The notes beneath the pieces were generated by a model. It was not told where the DNA came from and ran no database searches. It saw only the letters and a program-made list of their open reading frames with translations. The position numbers and the translations under genes were made by a program. 64,000 nucleotides of DNA from Hydrogenophilales bacterium (GTDB lineage: Bacteria; Pseudomonadota; Gammaproteobacteria; Burkholderiales; Thiobacillaceae), in NCBI GenBank assembly GCA_016719465.1, contig JADJYY010000016.1:28120-92119 (forward strand), written 5' to 3'. This document shows positions 1 to 9,052 of this stretch, piece after piece. Position 1 is the first letter of the stretch, and the number at the start of each line of letters is the position of its first letter.

Positions 1-1256
1 TTGTCGGAGACCCGCACCCGCACGCGACCCGCGTCCGCCCGGAGTTCCACCCGGATCCAGCCGTCCGGGGAGGTATGGCGCAGGGCGTTGTCGATCAGGT
101 TGGTCAGCACCCGCTCGATCATGCCCACGTCCGCCAGCACGGGCGGCAGGTCCGGGGACGCGTCGGCCCGGAGTTCCACGCTTTTTTCGCGGGCGGCCAG
201 CTCGAATTTCTGCAGCACGTCCTGGAGCAGTTCGGCCAGGGCGAAACGCTCCTTCTGGGGCTTCACCGCGTCGCACTCCAGCCTGGCCAGTTCGAACAAC
301 TCCTGGGCAAGCCGGCTGACCTTCTGGCTCTGGCGCACGGCCACGTCCAGGTAGCGCGCCCGGTCTTCCTCGGACAACTGTCCGGCCTTGAGCTTGAGGG
401 TTTCCAGGTAGCCGCGCAGGGAGGTCAGGGGCGTGCGCAGGTCGTGGGAGATGTTGGCCACCATTTCCCGGCGGATTTCGTCCTGGCGCTTCAGTTCGCC
501 CATCTGGGCGGCGATGCGTTCGGCCATCTGGCGGAAGGCCCGGCGCAGGGTGCCGATCTCGTCGCCGTTCTCCTGGCCGGGGGCCTCGGCAGGTGGCTGG
601 AAGCCGTTGGCCTCCAGGGCCGCCACTTCGCTGGTCAGGTGGCGCAGGCGGCGGGTGATGAGGGCGAAGGCGGCCAGGCCCGCCACCAGGGTGAGCGCCA
701 GCATGGCCAGCATGAGCTTGGCGCCGCCGGCGAAGGCCTGGCTGTCCCAGACGTCGGCGGCCAGGCGGTCATAGGCCTCGCCCGCCAGGATGACATAGAG
801 GTAGCCCACGGTATGGCCGTCCTGGATCAGGGGCGCGGCGCTGAATATCTTGCGCGCCGTGGGGCTGCGCGGGTCGTCCCCCAGCAGGGGTAGGCGGCCG
901 CCCGCCAGGAATTCGCTCACCGGCGCCAGATCCACCGACTCGCGCTTGACCGCGCCGGGGGGCGCCACGTGGGCATCGACATGGCCGTTGGCCTTGATGA
1001 GGTAGACCTCGATGCCCGGGTTCACCACCATCAGCATATTGAACAACTGCTCCACCGCCGGCCGGTTCCACTTCAGTTCCTTCACCAGATCGGTATGGCT
1101 GGCGATATGGCCCGCCAGGTCCCTGGACAGGCGTTGCAGCGCTTCCTGCTGGTGGCGGCTGGCCATGTCCTGGTAGAGCCAGGCGGTGAAGCCGCCGCAG
1201 GCCAGGGTGAGCAGGGCGAACACCAGGGCCAGTCGGCCGTAGAGGGAGCGGATCAT
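1..1256 (-). CDS. Sensor histidine kinase (3' end off the window)
   Basis: Membrane sensor kinase of a two-component pair. Reading from the ATG at 1256, there is a transmembrane segment at about residues 8-27, a periplasmic sensing region to about 178, a second membrane segment at about 180-200, then a HAMP-like linker. The H box (ISHDLRTPLTSL, phospho-His near residue 271) and the N box (NLIDNALRH, about 386-392) are visible. The glycine-rich ATP lid lies beyond the window edge. The start codon overlaps the stop of the upstream response regulator (ATGA), so the two are translationally coupled. The stimulus cannot be told from the sequence. Seen: the domains and overlap. Inferred: partnership with the regulator. 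Confidence 0.9.
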   Translation of the reverse strand, partial: MIRSLYGRLALVFALLTLACGGFTAWLYQDMASRHQQEALQRLSRDLAGHIASHTDLVKELKWNRPAVEQLFNMLMVVNPGIEVYLIKANGHVDAHVAPPGAVKRESVDLAPVSEFLAGGRLPLLGDDPRSPTARKIFSAAPLIQDGHTVGYLYVILAGEAYDRLAADVWDSQAFAGGAKLMLAMLALTLVAGLAAFALITRRLRHLTSEVAALEANGFQPPAEAPGQENGDEIGTLRRAFRQMAERIAAQMGELKRQDEIRREMVANISHDLRTPLTSLRGYLETLKLKAGQLSEEDRARYLDVAVRQSQKVSRLAQELFELARLECDAVKPQKERFALAELLQDVLQKFELAAREKSVELRADASPDLPPVLADVGMIERVLTNLIDNALRHTSPDGWIRVELRADAGRVRVRVSD

Positions 1257-2002
1257 GGCGCTTCTCCTTCCTCCGCCCGGGACGGTTCCGGCGTGAACTT
1301 GTAGCCCACGCCCCAGACCGTGCGGATCAGTTCCGGCCTGGCGGGATCGGTTTCGATCTTGCCGCGCAGGCGGTTGATGTGGGTGTTCACCGTGTGCTCG
1401 TAACCCTCGTGGCTGTAGCCCCAGACCTGGGTGAGCAGGTCCATGCGCGAAAACACCTTGCCGGGATGGCGGGCAAAGAAGAACAACAGGTCGAATTCCC
1501 GCGCCGTCAGATCCACGTCCGCGCCCTGGCGGCGCACCATGCGCGCCACCGGATCGATATCCAGCACGCCCGCCTGCAGCACGCCCGCCTCTTCCCTGGC
1601 TGTCCGCCCCAGGGCGTCGACCCTGCGGAACAGGGCGCGCACCCTGGCGATCAATTCCTGCACGGAGAACGGCTTGGTGACGTAATCGTCGGCCCCCAGT
1701 TCCAGGCCCAGGATGCGCTGGCTCTCGCCGGAGCGGGCGCTGATGATGATGATGGGGGTGTAGCGGCCCATGGCCCGCACCCGCCGGCACACCTCCAGGC
1801 CGTCGATGCCCGGCAGCATGATGTCCAGGATCAGGGCGTCGTGGTGTTCGGCCCCCAGCCGCTCCAGGCCCGTTTCTCCGTCCGCGGCCCAGTCCACGGC
1901 ATAGCCTTCGTCCGCCAGGTTCAGGCGCAGGATCTCGGCGATGTCCGCGTCATCCTCCACCACCAGGATGCGGCGTTTCGTTTCCCCCAGGGATTTTTCC
2001 AT
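1253..2002 (-). CDS. OmpR-family response regulator
   Basis: Two-domain regulator of 249 residues. The receiver domain has the acidic pair at residues 17-18, the phosphoacceptor Asp near 60 (LILDIMLPG) and the Lys near 110 (YVTKPF). The C-terminal winged helix carries LTAREFDLL and the VWGVGYKF end typical of OmpR/PhoB proteins. The chosen ATG at 2002 has GGAGAC about 6 bases upstream; a longer reading from 2065 would put that ribosome site inside the gene. It is the first gene of a coupled pair with the kinase at 1-1256. The target genes are unknown. Confidence 0.93.
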   Translation of the reverse strand: MEKSLGETKRRILVVEDDADIAEILRLNLADEGYAVDWAADGETGLERLGAEHHDALILDIMLPGIDGLEVCRRVRAMGRYTPIIIISARSGESQRILGLELGADDYVTKPFSVQELIARVRALFRRVDALGRTAREEAGVLQAGVLDIDPVARMVRRQGADVDLTAREFDLLFFFARHPGKVFSRMDLLTQVWGYSHEGYEHTVNTHINRLRGKIETDPARPELIRTVWGVGYKFTPEPSRAEEGEAP

Positions 2003-2084
2003 CTGCGTCTCCGGGTGCTTTTCCGGGGACGAATGATGGCCGAAAAAACCGATGCGATTGGTCACATATTGTTTAAGAACGCGA

Positions 2085-2513
2085 TCAGCCCTGCTCCCTG
2101 AAGCGATGGATCAGCCGCCGGTCCCGCTTGGTGGGCCGTCCCTTGATGGCGCTGCCCGGATCGGCCACCCATTGCCGGGTTTCGATCTGCTTCAGCCGCG
2201 CCGCCTGGCTATCCGCGGTCTCGCTGTAGAGCTGACGCGCCACCGGGGCTGGCCCCCGGCGATCGGACAGGCCCAGCACGGAAACCGTCCAGGTGAACTC
2301 GCCCACCTGGATGACCAGGGTATCGCCCACCCTCACCTCCCGGCTGGATTTCACCCGGTCGCCGTTGAGCCTGACCCTGCCGTTTTCCACCGCATCCTGG
2401 GCCAGGGAACGGGTCTTGAAGAAACGGGCCGCCCACAGCCATTTGTCGATGCGCGGGCGGGAGGAGGGCTCGCGGCCGGATGGGGGTTCGTGCCCGGGAG
2501 TCATGGGAGTCAT
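2085..2513 (-). CDS. hslR: Hsp15-like S4-domain RNA-binding protein
   Basis: Small basic protein of 142 residues with an S4 RNA-binding domain at about residues 20-80 (RIDKWLWAARFFKTRSLAQ, then VRLNGDRVKSSREVRVGD). The tail is rich in Arg and Lys (GRPTKRDRRLIHRF). This is the Hsp15 family, which in E. coli rescues 50S subunits carrying a nascent chain after heat shock. It lies alone, head to tail with the phnA-like gene upstream. The first ~18 residues are Pro/Ser-rich and outside the family core, so the real start could be a little downstream. Confidence 0.9.
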   Translation of the reverse strand: MTPMTPGHEPPSGREPSSRPRIDKWLWAARFFKTRSLAQDAVENGRVRLNGDRVKSSREVRVGDTLVIQVGEFTWTVSVLGLSDRRGPAPVARQLYSETADSQAARLKQIETRQWVADPGSAIKGRPTKRDRRLIHRFREQG

Positions 2514-2548
2514 CTCTTGGTCATCCAGGTCGATAGGGAACCCGGCGG

Positions 2549-2896
2549 TTACGCCTTCTTCACAAACTCCGACTTCAGCTGCATCGCCCCGATCCCGTCG
2601 ATCCTGCAGTCGATATCGTGGTCGCCCTCGACGAGGCGGATGTTCTTCACCTTGGTGCCGACCTTGACGACCAGGGACGAGCCCTTGACCTTCAGATCCT
2701 TGATCACCGTGACCGTGTCGCCATCGTTAAGAACCGTGCCGTTGGCATCCTTCACGACCCGCTGCTCTTCCGCGCTCTCCGCGACCGCGTCCTTGCCCCA
2801 TTCATGGGCGCATTCCGGGCAGACGTACATGCCGCCGTCTTCGTAGGTGAACGCCGAACCGCATTTCGGACACTGGGGCAAACCGCTATCGCTCAT
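2549..2896 (-). CDS. phnA: PhnA-family zinc-ribbon protein
   Basis: 115-residue PhnA-type protein. An N-terminal zinc ribbon has CPKC at residues 9-12 and CPEC at 26-29. The C-terminal half has the family's SH3-like core ([19 protein letters not shown], then [14 protein letters not shown]). Despite the name, PhnA is not the phosphonoacetate hydrolase, and its cellular role is not settled. The ATG at 2896 follows AGGAAG by about 5 bases, and residues upstream of it do not look like family sequence. Confidence 0.9.
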   Translation of the reverse strand: MSDSGLPQCPKCGSAFTYEDGGMYVCPECAHEWGKDAVAESAEEQRVVKDANGTVLNDGDTVTVIKDLKVKGSSLVVKVGTKVKNIRLVEGDHDIDCRIDGIGAMQLKSEFVKKA

Positions 2897-2982
2897 GCCG
2901 CTTCCTGTTTCTGATTGGCTGGATGACCGGATCTTATCGAACACCACGGGAGCGGGGTCGGTTTCATTACGCCTTTTGTCGA

Positions 2983-3840
2983 TCACATCCCCGTGATGAC
3001 CGCCTTGGCTTTCACCAGCGTGCCGGCCCGGTAGTCCGCGAAGGCCTGCTCGATCTCCTGGCGGGTATTCATGACGAAGGGGCCGTACTGGACCACCGGC
3101 TCGCCGATGGGCTTGCCGGCCACCAGGATGAAGCGGGCGCCTTCCGGCCCGGCGACCAGGTCCACCTCGTCCCCCTCGCCCAGGACCGCGAGGCTGTGGC
3201 GGGGCAGCGCCTGGCCGGCGGTTTCGGCGTCGCCTTCGAAGACGTAGACGAAGGCGTTGTGGCTGGCCGGGACCGGCAACCGGAAATCCACTCCGGCGTC
3301 CAGGGCCACGTCCAGGTAGAGAACCTCGGTGTCGGGGTCGCGGATGACGCCTTTCCGGCCGCCGTATTCACCGGCCAGGACGCGCACCCGGGCGCCCTCC
3401 CCGGCCGCATCCGGAATCGCCCCGGCGCTAAATTCCTGGTAGGCCGGATCGGACATCTTTTCGGCGGCGGGCAGGTTGATCCAGAGCTGGAAGCCGCGCA
3501 TGCGGCCCTCGCTCTGCCGGGGCATCTCGGAATGGATGACGCCGCTGGCGGCCTTCATCCACTGGGCGCCGCCGGCGCGCAGATCGCCCCGGTTGCCCAT
3601 GCTGTCCCGGTGCTCCATGTGGCCGTCCAGCATGTAGGTGAAGGTGATGAAGCCGCGATGGGGATGGTCCGGGAAGCCGGCGATGTATTCCTCCGGGTCG
3701 TCGCTGCCGAAGTGGTCCAGCATCAGGAACGGGTCCAGGTGCTTCAGGGCCGGGGTGCCGATGCCGCGGTGGACGGTGACGCCGGCGCCTTCCGTGACGG
3801 CGCGGGCCGGCACCAGTTGACGGATGTTGCGTATGGTCAT
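2983..3840 (-). CDS. Pirin-family bicupin protein
   Basis: 285-residue pirin. The N-terminal cupin has the metal-binding HPHRGFIT motif and the downstream His/Glu typical of pirins (SGVIHSEMP). The second half is the pirin C-terminal cupin ([16 protein letters not shown]). Pirins are iron-binding proteins, and some have quercetinase activity. The ATG at 3840 has a strong AAGGAG 6 bases upstream. The gene follows azoR on the same strand with a 67-base gap, so the two may share the redox-stress promoter that precedes azoR. Confidence 0.93.
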   Translation of the reverse strand: MTIRNIRQLVPARAVTEGAGVTVHRGIGTPALKHLDPFLMLDHFGSDDPEEYIAGFPDHPHRGFITFTYMLDGHMEHRDSMGNRGDLRAGGAQWMKAASGVIHSEMPRQSEGRMRGFQLWINLPAAEKMSDPAYQEFSAGAIPDAAGEGARVRVLAGEYGGRKGVIRDPDTEVLYLDVALDAGVDFRLPVPASHNAFVYVFEGDAETAGQALPRHSLAVLGEGDEVDLVAGPEGARFILVAGKPIGEPVVQYGPFVMNTRQEIEQAFADYRAGTLVKAKAVITGM

Positions 3841-3907
3841 GATGGTCTCCTTCTTTCGGTTTTGACTGGAATCCAGATATCGCAAGTTCCAGTTCGCGAA
3901 TTCCCGA

Positions 3908-4555
3908 TCAGGCCGCGGCAAGCGTCGGCTCGCTGGAATTCAGCAGCGCGGCGATGCGCGCCCTGGCCTGCTCGCGAGCGGCGTCGCCCTGGATCATCTG
4001 GCGTTCGGCGGCGATGACTTCCACGTCGGTGATGCCGAGGAAGGCCAGCACATGCTTGAGCCAGGGGGTGGCGAAGTCGATGGCGCCGCCCACCTGGGTT
4101 CCACCGGTTGCCACCACCAGATAGGCCTTCTTGCCCTTGAGCAGGCCTTCCGGGCCGTGCTCGGTGTAGCGGAAGGTGACCCGGGCGCGGGCGATCTGGT
4201 CGATCCAGGCCTTGAGGGCGGCGGGCACGCCAAAGTTGTAGAGGGGCACGCCGACGACCAGCACGTCGGCTTCCTCGAGTTCCCGCACCAGGGCGTCGGA
4301 CTGGGCCAGGGCGGCGCGCTTGGCGTCGTCGCGCTGGTCCGGGTCGGTGAAGTTGGCGGCGATCCAATGCGCGTCGACGAAGGGCAGGCCCTTGGCCACG
4401 TCACGGGTGGTGACGCGGACGGGTTGGCGATCCACCAGGCCCTGGATGAGCAGGTCGGCCAGTTCACGGGTGACGGAACCGCCGTTTGGACCACCACCGC
4501 GGCCACTGGAATCGATGCGCAGGATGTTGAGAACGGAAGTGTCGGCGGTTTGCAT
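3908..4555 (-). CDS. azoR: FMN-dependent NADH:quinone/azo reductase
   Basis: 215-residue flavodoxin-fold reductase of the AzoR family. The N-terminal phosphate-binding stretch (LRIDSSGRGGGPNGGSVTRELAD) binds FMN, and the conserved PLYNFGVPAALKAWIDQ and ATGGTQVGG loops follow. The family reduces quinones and azo compounds with NADH and protects against thiol and quinone stress. The ATG at 4555 has GGAGCC just upstream; another in-frame ATG at 4591 is possible. It is divergent from the LysR gene at 4674, which is probably its regulator. Confidence 0.92.
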   Translation of the reverse strand: MQTADTSVLNILRIDSSGRGGGPNGGSVTRELADLLIQGLVDRQPVRVTTRDVAKGLPFVDAHWIAANFTDPDQRDDAKRAALAQSDALVRELEEADVLVVGVPLYNFGVPAALKAWIDQIARARVTFRYTEHGPEGLLKGKKAYLVVATGGTQVGGAIDFATPWLKHVLAFLGITDVEVIAAERQMIQGDAAREQARARIAALLNSSEPTLAAA

Positions 4556-4652
4556 TTGCGGCTCCTGAAGTTGAGGGATTGGGTAGGTCATGTGCCTGGA
4601 TTCCATTCTTGGTGTTAACAATCCCGAGATAAAGGCATAGATTTCGAAAATA

Positions 4653-4673
4653 TTGTTCTTTAATGGAGAACAA
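4653..4673. promoter_or_regulatory. Inverted repeat over the LysR ribosome site
   Basis: TTGTTCT at 4653-4659 and AGAACAA at 4667-4673 form a perfect 7-base inverted repeat with a 7-base spacer. The right arm covers the GGAGAA ribosome site of the LysR gene. An 8-base palindrome TTTCGAAA lies just upstream at 4642-4649. It could be an operator for autoregulation or an RNA hairpin that hides the ribosome site. Seen directly; the function is inferred. Confidence 0.5.
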
Positions 4674-5588
4674 ATGGACCGTTTCGCCGACATGAGGATG
4701 TTCGTGGCCGTGGTGGATGCGGGCAGCATCAGCGGCGCCGCCGAGCGGCTGGAGGTGGCGAAATCCGCCGTGAGCCGACGTCTGACGGACCTGGAGGCGC
4801 GCCTGGGGGCGGAACTCCTGCACCGCACCACCCGCCGCCTCGGCCTTACCGACAGCGGCCGGGCGTTCTTCGAGCGGGCCCAGCGCATCCTGGCGGACCT
4901 GGAGGAAGCGGAGCAGGCGGTTTCCCAGGCCCACGGCGCGATCCGGGGCCGACTCAAGGTGGCCCTGCCCCTCTCCTTCGGCCTGCTGCACCTGGCGGGC
5001 CTGATCAACGAATTCCTGGGCCTGCATCCGGAGGTGGAGTTCGACCTGGATTTCAACGACCGCCAGATCGATTTGATGCAGGAAGGCTTCGACCTGGCCA
5101 TCCGCATCGCCAGGCTGCCGGATTCCAGCCTGATCGCCCGCAAGCTGGCGCCGATCCGGCATGCGCTGTGCGCCAGCCCGGATTATCTCGCTCGCCACGG
5201 CACGCCGGCCCGGGCGGACGATCTGGCCAGTCATGCCGGTCTGGTCTACAGCAACCTGGCGAATCCGGGGCTATGGAGTTATGTGCGACCGGATGGCCAG
5301 CCGGGCAGCGTGCAGGTGCCGGTAAAACTGCGCGCCAACCATGGAGATTTTCTGTGCCGGGCCGCCATCGCCGGCCAGGGCGTGATCCTGCATCCCACTT
5401 TCTATCTGAGCGACGCCATTCGCACGGGCGAACTGGTGCCCCTGCTCACCGACCACGCCTGGCCGGAACTGAACGCCTACGCGCTGTATCCGCCCACCCG
5501 GCATCTGTCCCGACGGGTGCGGGCCTTCGTGGATTTCCTGGCCGAGAAGCTGGCCGGGGAACCTTACTGGGACCGGCGGATGCGGTGA
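4674..5588 (+). CDS. LysR-family transcriptional regulator
   Basis: 304-residue LysR regulator. The N-terminal winged helix spans about residues 3-62 (ISGAAERLEVAKSAVSRRLTDLEARLG), followed by the long linker helix and a substrate-binding domain (LKVALPLSFGLLHL onwards). It belongs to the AaeR/DhcR-like group whose members sit divergent from the gene they control. The neighbour here is azoR, 118 bases away, so control of azoR and pirin in response to quinone or electrophile stress is a fair inference. The ATG at 4674 was chosen for its GGAGAA site. Confidence 0.93.
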   Translation: MDRFADMRMFVAVVDAGSISGAAERLEVAKSAVSRRLTDLEARLGAELLHRTTRRLGLTDSGRAFFERAQRILADLEEAEQAVSQAHGAIRGRLKVALPLSFGLLHLAGLINEFLGLHPEVEFDLDFNDRQIDLMQEGFDLAIRIARLPDSSLIARKLAPIRHALCASPDYLARHGTPARADDLASHAGLVYSNLANPGLWSYVRPDGQPGSVQVPVKLRANHGDFLCRAAIAGQGVILHPTFYLSDAIRTGELVPLLTDHAWPELNAYALYPPTRHLSRRVRAFVDFLAEKLAGEPYWDRRMR

Positions 5589-5639
5589 AGCGGGCCAAGA
5601 CGAGCCGCGGCGAAATCGGCCGGAAGCGTCTCCCCCCCT

Positions 5640-7985
5640 TCAGCCCCGGTCGTCTTGCCGCGCCGCCAGCCAGGCGTCGAAATCGTCGGCTTCCAGGGGT
5701 TTCGACAGGTAATAGCCCTGGGCCAGGTCGCAGCGGTAGAAGCCCAGGGGGCCCCAGTGTTCGACGGTTTCCACGCCCTCGGCCACCACCGTCATGCCCA
5801 GGGTATGGGCCAGTTCGATGGTGGACTGGACGATGGCCGAATCCTGGGCGGATTCCAGCATGCGCATGACGAAGGACTGGTCGATCTTGAGTTCGCTCAC
5901 CGGCAGGCGCGAGAGTTGGGACAAACTGGAATAGCCGGTGCCGAAATCGTCGATGGACAGCTTCACGCCCAGGGCGGCGATGGCGTTGACCACCTCGATG
6001 GCGGTTTCCGGATCGTCCATCAGGGCGCTTTCGGTGATTTCCGCGATCAGGGACTCGGGCGGCAGGCCGTGGCGCGCCAGGGCGCCGGCCAGATGCTCCA
6101 CCACCTCGTGGTCCGCCAGGTTGCGCGCCGACAGGTTGACGCCCACCGCGATTTCCCGCCCCTGGGCGCGCCAGTTGGCGGCCCGGGCGGCGGCGGTGTC
6201 GATGACCCAGCGGGTGAGGGGCTGGATCAGGGTGGATTGCTCCGCGGCGGGGATGAAGTCGTCCGGCAACACCAGGCCGTGGTCGGGATGGCGCCAGCGG
6301 ATCAGCATCTCGCAGGCCACCACCTGGCCGTCGGCGATACGGGCCTTGGGCTGGAAACAGGCCACCAGCTGACCACCCTCGATGGCGCCGCCCAGGTCGT
6401 TGAGCAGGGCCAGGCGGCGCGCACCGCCGGCGTCGAATTCCGGGGCATAGGCGATATGGGCGCCCACCGTGGCCATGCCCCGGCCCATGGCCAGTTCCGC
6501 CCGGCGCAGCAGGAGTTCCGCCACGCCACCGTCCTCGGGGAAGCGGGCGCTGCCCAGGTGAATACCCAGGTCGTAGCGCTGCTCGCCCAGGTCCACCGGC
6601 ACTTCCAGCAGGGCGCGCACGCGCACCTCCCATTCGTCGGGGCCGGCGCCATTTTCCAGTGGGCAGAAGAAACCGAACTTGTCGCCGGCCAGTCGGGCGG
6701 CGATCCAGTCCTGGCGGCTGCGGATCCTCTGGGCCAGGGCCTTGAGCAGGGCATCGCCGACGTCGTAACCGAGGATGTAACCGATGGCCCCGAGTCGCGC
6801 CAGGCTGGCCACCATGAGGATGCCCGGCTTGCCCGAGGCATTGAGGGCGGCATCGACCTCGGTAACGAAACAGTTCCGGTTGGCCAGGCCGGTGAGGGGA
6901 TCGTGGTAGGCCAGGAACTCGATGCGGGCCTGGCGCTCCTGGATCTCGCCGGCCATGTGGTTGAAGCCCCGGGCCAGGATGCCGAGTTCATCATGTTCCG
7001 CCACCGGCACGCGCGCGCCGTAGTCGCCCCCGGCCAGGGCGCTCACCCCTTCCACCAGGCGGCGGATGGGCCGTGTCAGGCGACCGGAGATGAGGTGGGC
7101 GCCATACAGGAAAGCCAGCAGGGCCAGGGCGGTGATGCCGATGAGTTGCCCGCCCAGGGCCTTGTATGGCGCCACGGCGTCATCCACGGAAAGCGTGAGC
7201 GCCACCGCGTAGTCCAGGGCGGAGGCGGATTCCAGCCGGACGATATGCACCCAGTGGTCTCGCCCGCCGATACGGGCGATTCGGGGCGGCTTGTCCACCG
7301 AGGCGAGGCCTTGGGCCCAGCGCCCGGCATCCTGGCGCGGGGGGCCCGCCAGGGAACTCGCCAGCAGACGGCCGCCCTCGTCGCCCACGCTGAGGAAATG
7401 CACATCGAGGCCGCTCAGGGCCCGCAATTCCCCGGCATCCTTGTCGCCCAGAACAAAGCCCAAGGCCAGCCAGGCGGCGGGTTCGCCATTGGGGCCCCGC
7501 ACCGGCGTGAGCACAATCTGGTAGGCGTGTTCCTCGATGCGCACATAGCCGGAACTGCCGCCCCTGGACTCGGCCACCTGGATCATGCGCTGACAGGGAA
7601 AGGGCTCGCCGAAATCATCGGGAAACAGGGTGTTGATCAGGGTACGGCCATCGCGCGAAACCAGCATGGCAACGTCCGCCCCGAAGCGCTGCGCGTGGCT
7701 GGCCAGGGCCGCCTCGGCAACCGGCAGGTCGCCGCCCACCAGGGCGCTCTTCAGCCCGGCGTCCGCCGCCAGCATCGCGACGCCCTTGGCCAGGCTGGCG
7801 CCGCGCTGGGCCACGTGTTGCTCGAAACTGCCGCCGGCCATGCGGAAACCCGCCTCGACCCTCGCCTTGGCGTTGTCCAGGCTGGCCACGTACACGGCAT
7901 ACAGCACGGCCGCCAGGACGCCGCCCAGCAACAGCAGGAACACCACGATCATGCGGGTGCGGATATGTTTGAAGGCGAAGGTCAT
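5640..7985 (-). CDS. Membrane EAL phosphodiesterase with degenerate GGDEF
   Basis: 781-residue cyclic-di-GMP protein. A transmembrane helix (about 12-32), a long periplasmic sensing region and a second membrane helix (about 280-300) are followed by a HAMP linker (RLTRPIRRLVEGVSALAGGDY). The GGDEF domain is altered: the signature reads AGDKF, so cyclase activity is unlikely. The EAL domain keeps the catalytic Glu (EMLIRW in place of EALIRW) and the DDFGTGYSSL and KIDQSFV metal and dimer motifs. It is probably a phosphodiesterase whose GGDEF serves as a regulatory GTP-binding domain. It is convergent with the LysR gene. Confidence 0.92.
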   Translation of the reverse strand: MTFAFKHIRTRMIVVFLLLLGGVLAAVLYAVYVASLDNAKARVEAGFRMAGGSFEQHVAQRGASLAKGVAMLAADAGLKSALVGGDLPVAEAALASHAQRFGADVAMLVSRDGRTLINTLFPDDFGEPFPCQRMIQVAESRGGSSGYVRIEEHAYQIVLTPVRGPNGEPAAWLALGFVLGDKDAGELRALSGLDVHFLSVGDEGGRLLASSLAGPPRQDAGRWAQGLASVDKPPRIARIGGRDHWVHIVRLESASALDYAVALTLSVDDAVAPYKALGGQLIGITALALLAFLYGAHLISGRLTRPIRRLVEGVSALAGGDYGARVPVAEHDELGILARGFNHMAGEIQERQARIEFLAYHDPLTGLANRNCFVTEVDAALNASGKPGILMVASLARLGAIGYILGYDVGDALLKALAQRIRSRQDWIAARLAGDKFGFFCPLENGAGPDEWEVRVRALLEVPVDLGEQRYDLGIHLGSARFPEDGGVAELLLRRAELAMGRGMATVGAHIAYAPEFDAGGARRLALLNDLGGAIEGGQLVACFQPKARIADGQVVACEMLIRWRHPDHGLVLPDDFIPAAEQSTLIQPLTRWVIDTAAARAANWRAQGREIAVGVNLSARNLADHEVVEHLAGALARHGLPPESLIAEITESALMDDPETAIEVVNAIAALGVKLSIDDFGTGYSSLSQLSRLPVSELKIDQSFVMRMLESAQDSAIVQSTIELAHTLGMTVVAEGVETVEHWGPLGFYRCDLAQGYYLSKPLEADDFDAWLAARQDDRG

Positions 7986-7992
7986 GCCCGGA

Positions 7993-9027
7993 TTATGCCC
8001 GCACGGATTCCAGGATCCTGCGCACCGGCGTGGGCAGGGCGGCCCCCTCCAGGTCGTCGAGGGACAGCCAGAGGCGGCCTGGTTCGGCGACGGTGCCGGC
8101 CCTGCTCACCCGCAACGCCCAGGGCCGGATGAACAGGCGGAAATGGGTGAAGCTGTGGCTGAAGGCCGGCAAGGCATCCGCGACATCCGCCTCGAAGCCC
8201 AGGCGCCGGGCGGCGGCGCGGGGATCGTCGGACTCGCCGCATTCCGGCAGGCTCCACAGCCCGCCCCAGATGCCGCTGGGCGGCCTTTTTTCCAGCAGCA
8301 CCTCGCCAGCCCGCAACAGCACCAGCATGGCGGCGGATTTCTCCGGCAGGGTCTTTCTCGGCCGGGGGCCGGGCAGTTCCCGCTGCAGACCCTGGCGGTT
8401 GGCGAGGCAGTCATCGGTGAACGGACAGGTCTCGCAACGCGGACGGCCACGGGTGCAGACCATGGCGCCCAGATCCATGAGCCCCTGGGTATAGGCGCGG
8501 ATGCCGGTGGTCGGCAACAGGGACTCCGCCAGGGTCCAGAGCCGGTTCTCCACCGTCCTGTCGCCGGGCCAGCCCGCCACGCCGTACACCCGCGCCAGCA
8601 CCCGTCTCACATTGCCGTCCAGGATGGCCCGACGCTGGCCGAAGGCGAAGACGGCGATGGCGGCGGCGGTGGAGCGGCCGATGCCCGGAAGGGACTGGAT
8701 GGCGGCGAAATCCTCGGGAAACCTGCCGCCATGTTCGGCCACGATGCGCCGGGCGGCGGCATGCAGGTTGCGCCCACGGCGGTAATAGCCCAGGCCGGAC
8801 CAGAGGGCCAGCACCTGGTCCTCGTCGGCGGCCGCCAGGGCGGCCAGGTCGGGAAAGCGGCTCGTGAAGCGGCGGAAATAGGGAATGACGGTTTCCACCT
8901 GAGTCTGCTGCAGCATGATTTCCGAAACCCAGACCGGATAGGGATCGGCGCCGCCCTGCCAGGGCAGGTCGTGACGGCCCCGGTCGCGCTGCCAGGCGAC
9001 GAGGCGGGAGGCGAAATCTGGAGGCAT
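7993..9027 (-). CDS. mutY: A/G-specific adenine glycosylase MutY
   Basis: 344-residue base-excision repair enzyme that removes adenine mispaired with 8-oxoguanine. The helix-hairpin-helix (LPGIGRSTAAAI) with the catalytic Asp region (ILDGNVRRVLARV) and the catalytic Glu in SEIMLQQTQV are present. The 4Fe-4S loop is C-x6-C-x2-C-x5-C (CTRGRPRCETCPFTDDC). A C-terminal NUDIX-like 8-oxoG recognition domain follows (SGIWGGLWSLPE). The ATG at 9027 matches the family N terminus. It is divergent from dsbB and the leaders nearly touch. Confidence 0.96.
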   Translation of the reverse strand: MPPDFASRLVAWQRDRGRHDLPWQGGADPYPVWVSEIMLQQTQVETVIPYFRRFTSRFPDLAALAAADEDQVLALWSGLGYYRRGRNLHAAARRIVAEHGGRFPEDFAAIQSLPGIGRSTAAAIAVFAFGQRRAILDGNVRRVLARVYGVAGWPGDRTVENRLWTLAESLLPTTGIRAYTQGLMDLGAMVCTRGRPRCETCPFTDDCLANRQGLQRELPGPRPRKTLPEKSAAMLVLLRAGEVLLEKRPPSGIWGGLWSLPECGESDDPRAAARRLGFEADVADALPAFSHSFTHFRLFIRPWALRVSRAGTVAEPGRLWLSLDDLEGAALPTPVRRILESVRA

Positions 9028-9052
9028 GGCGTGAGTGTGCCAGAATTGGCCC

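Noticed and set aside
5655..8132. 825-codon plus-strand frame opposite the EAL protein
   Set aside because: Antisense shadow; the minus-strand gene has complete HAMP, GGDEF-like and EAL motifs.
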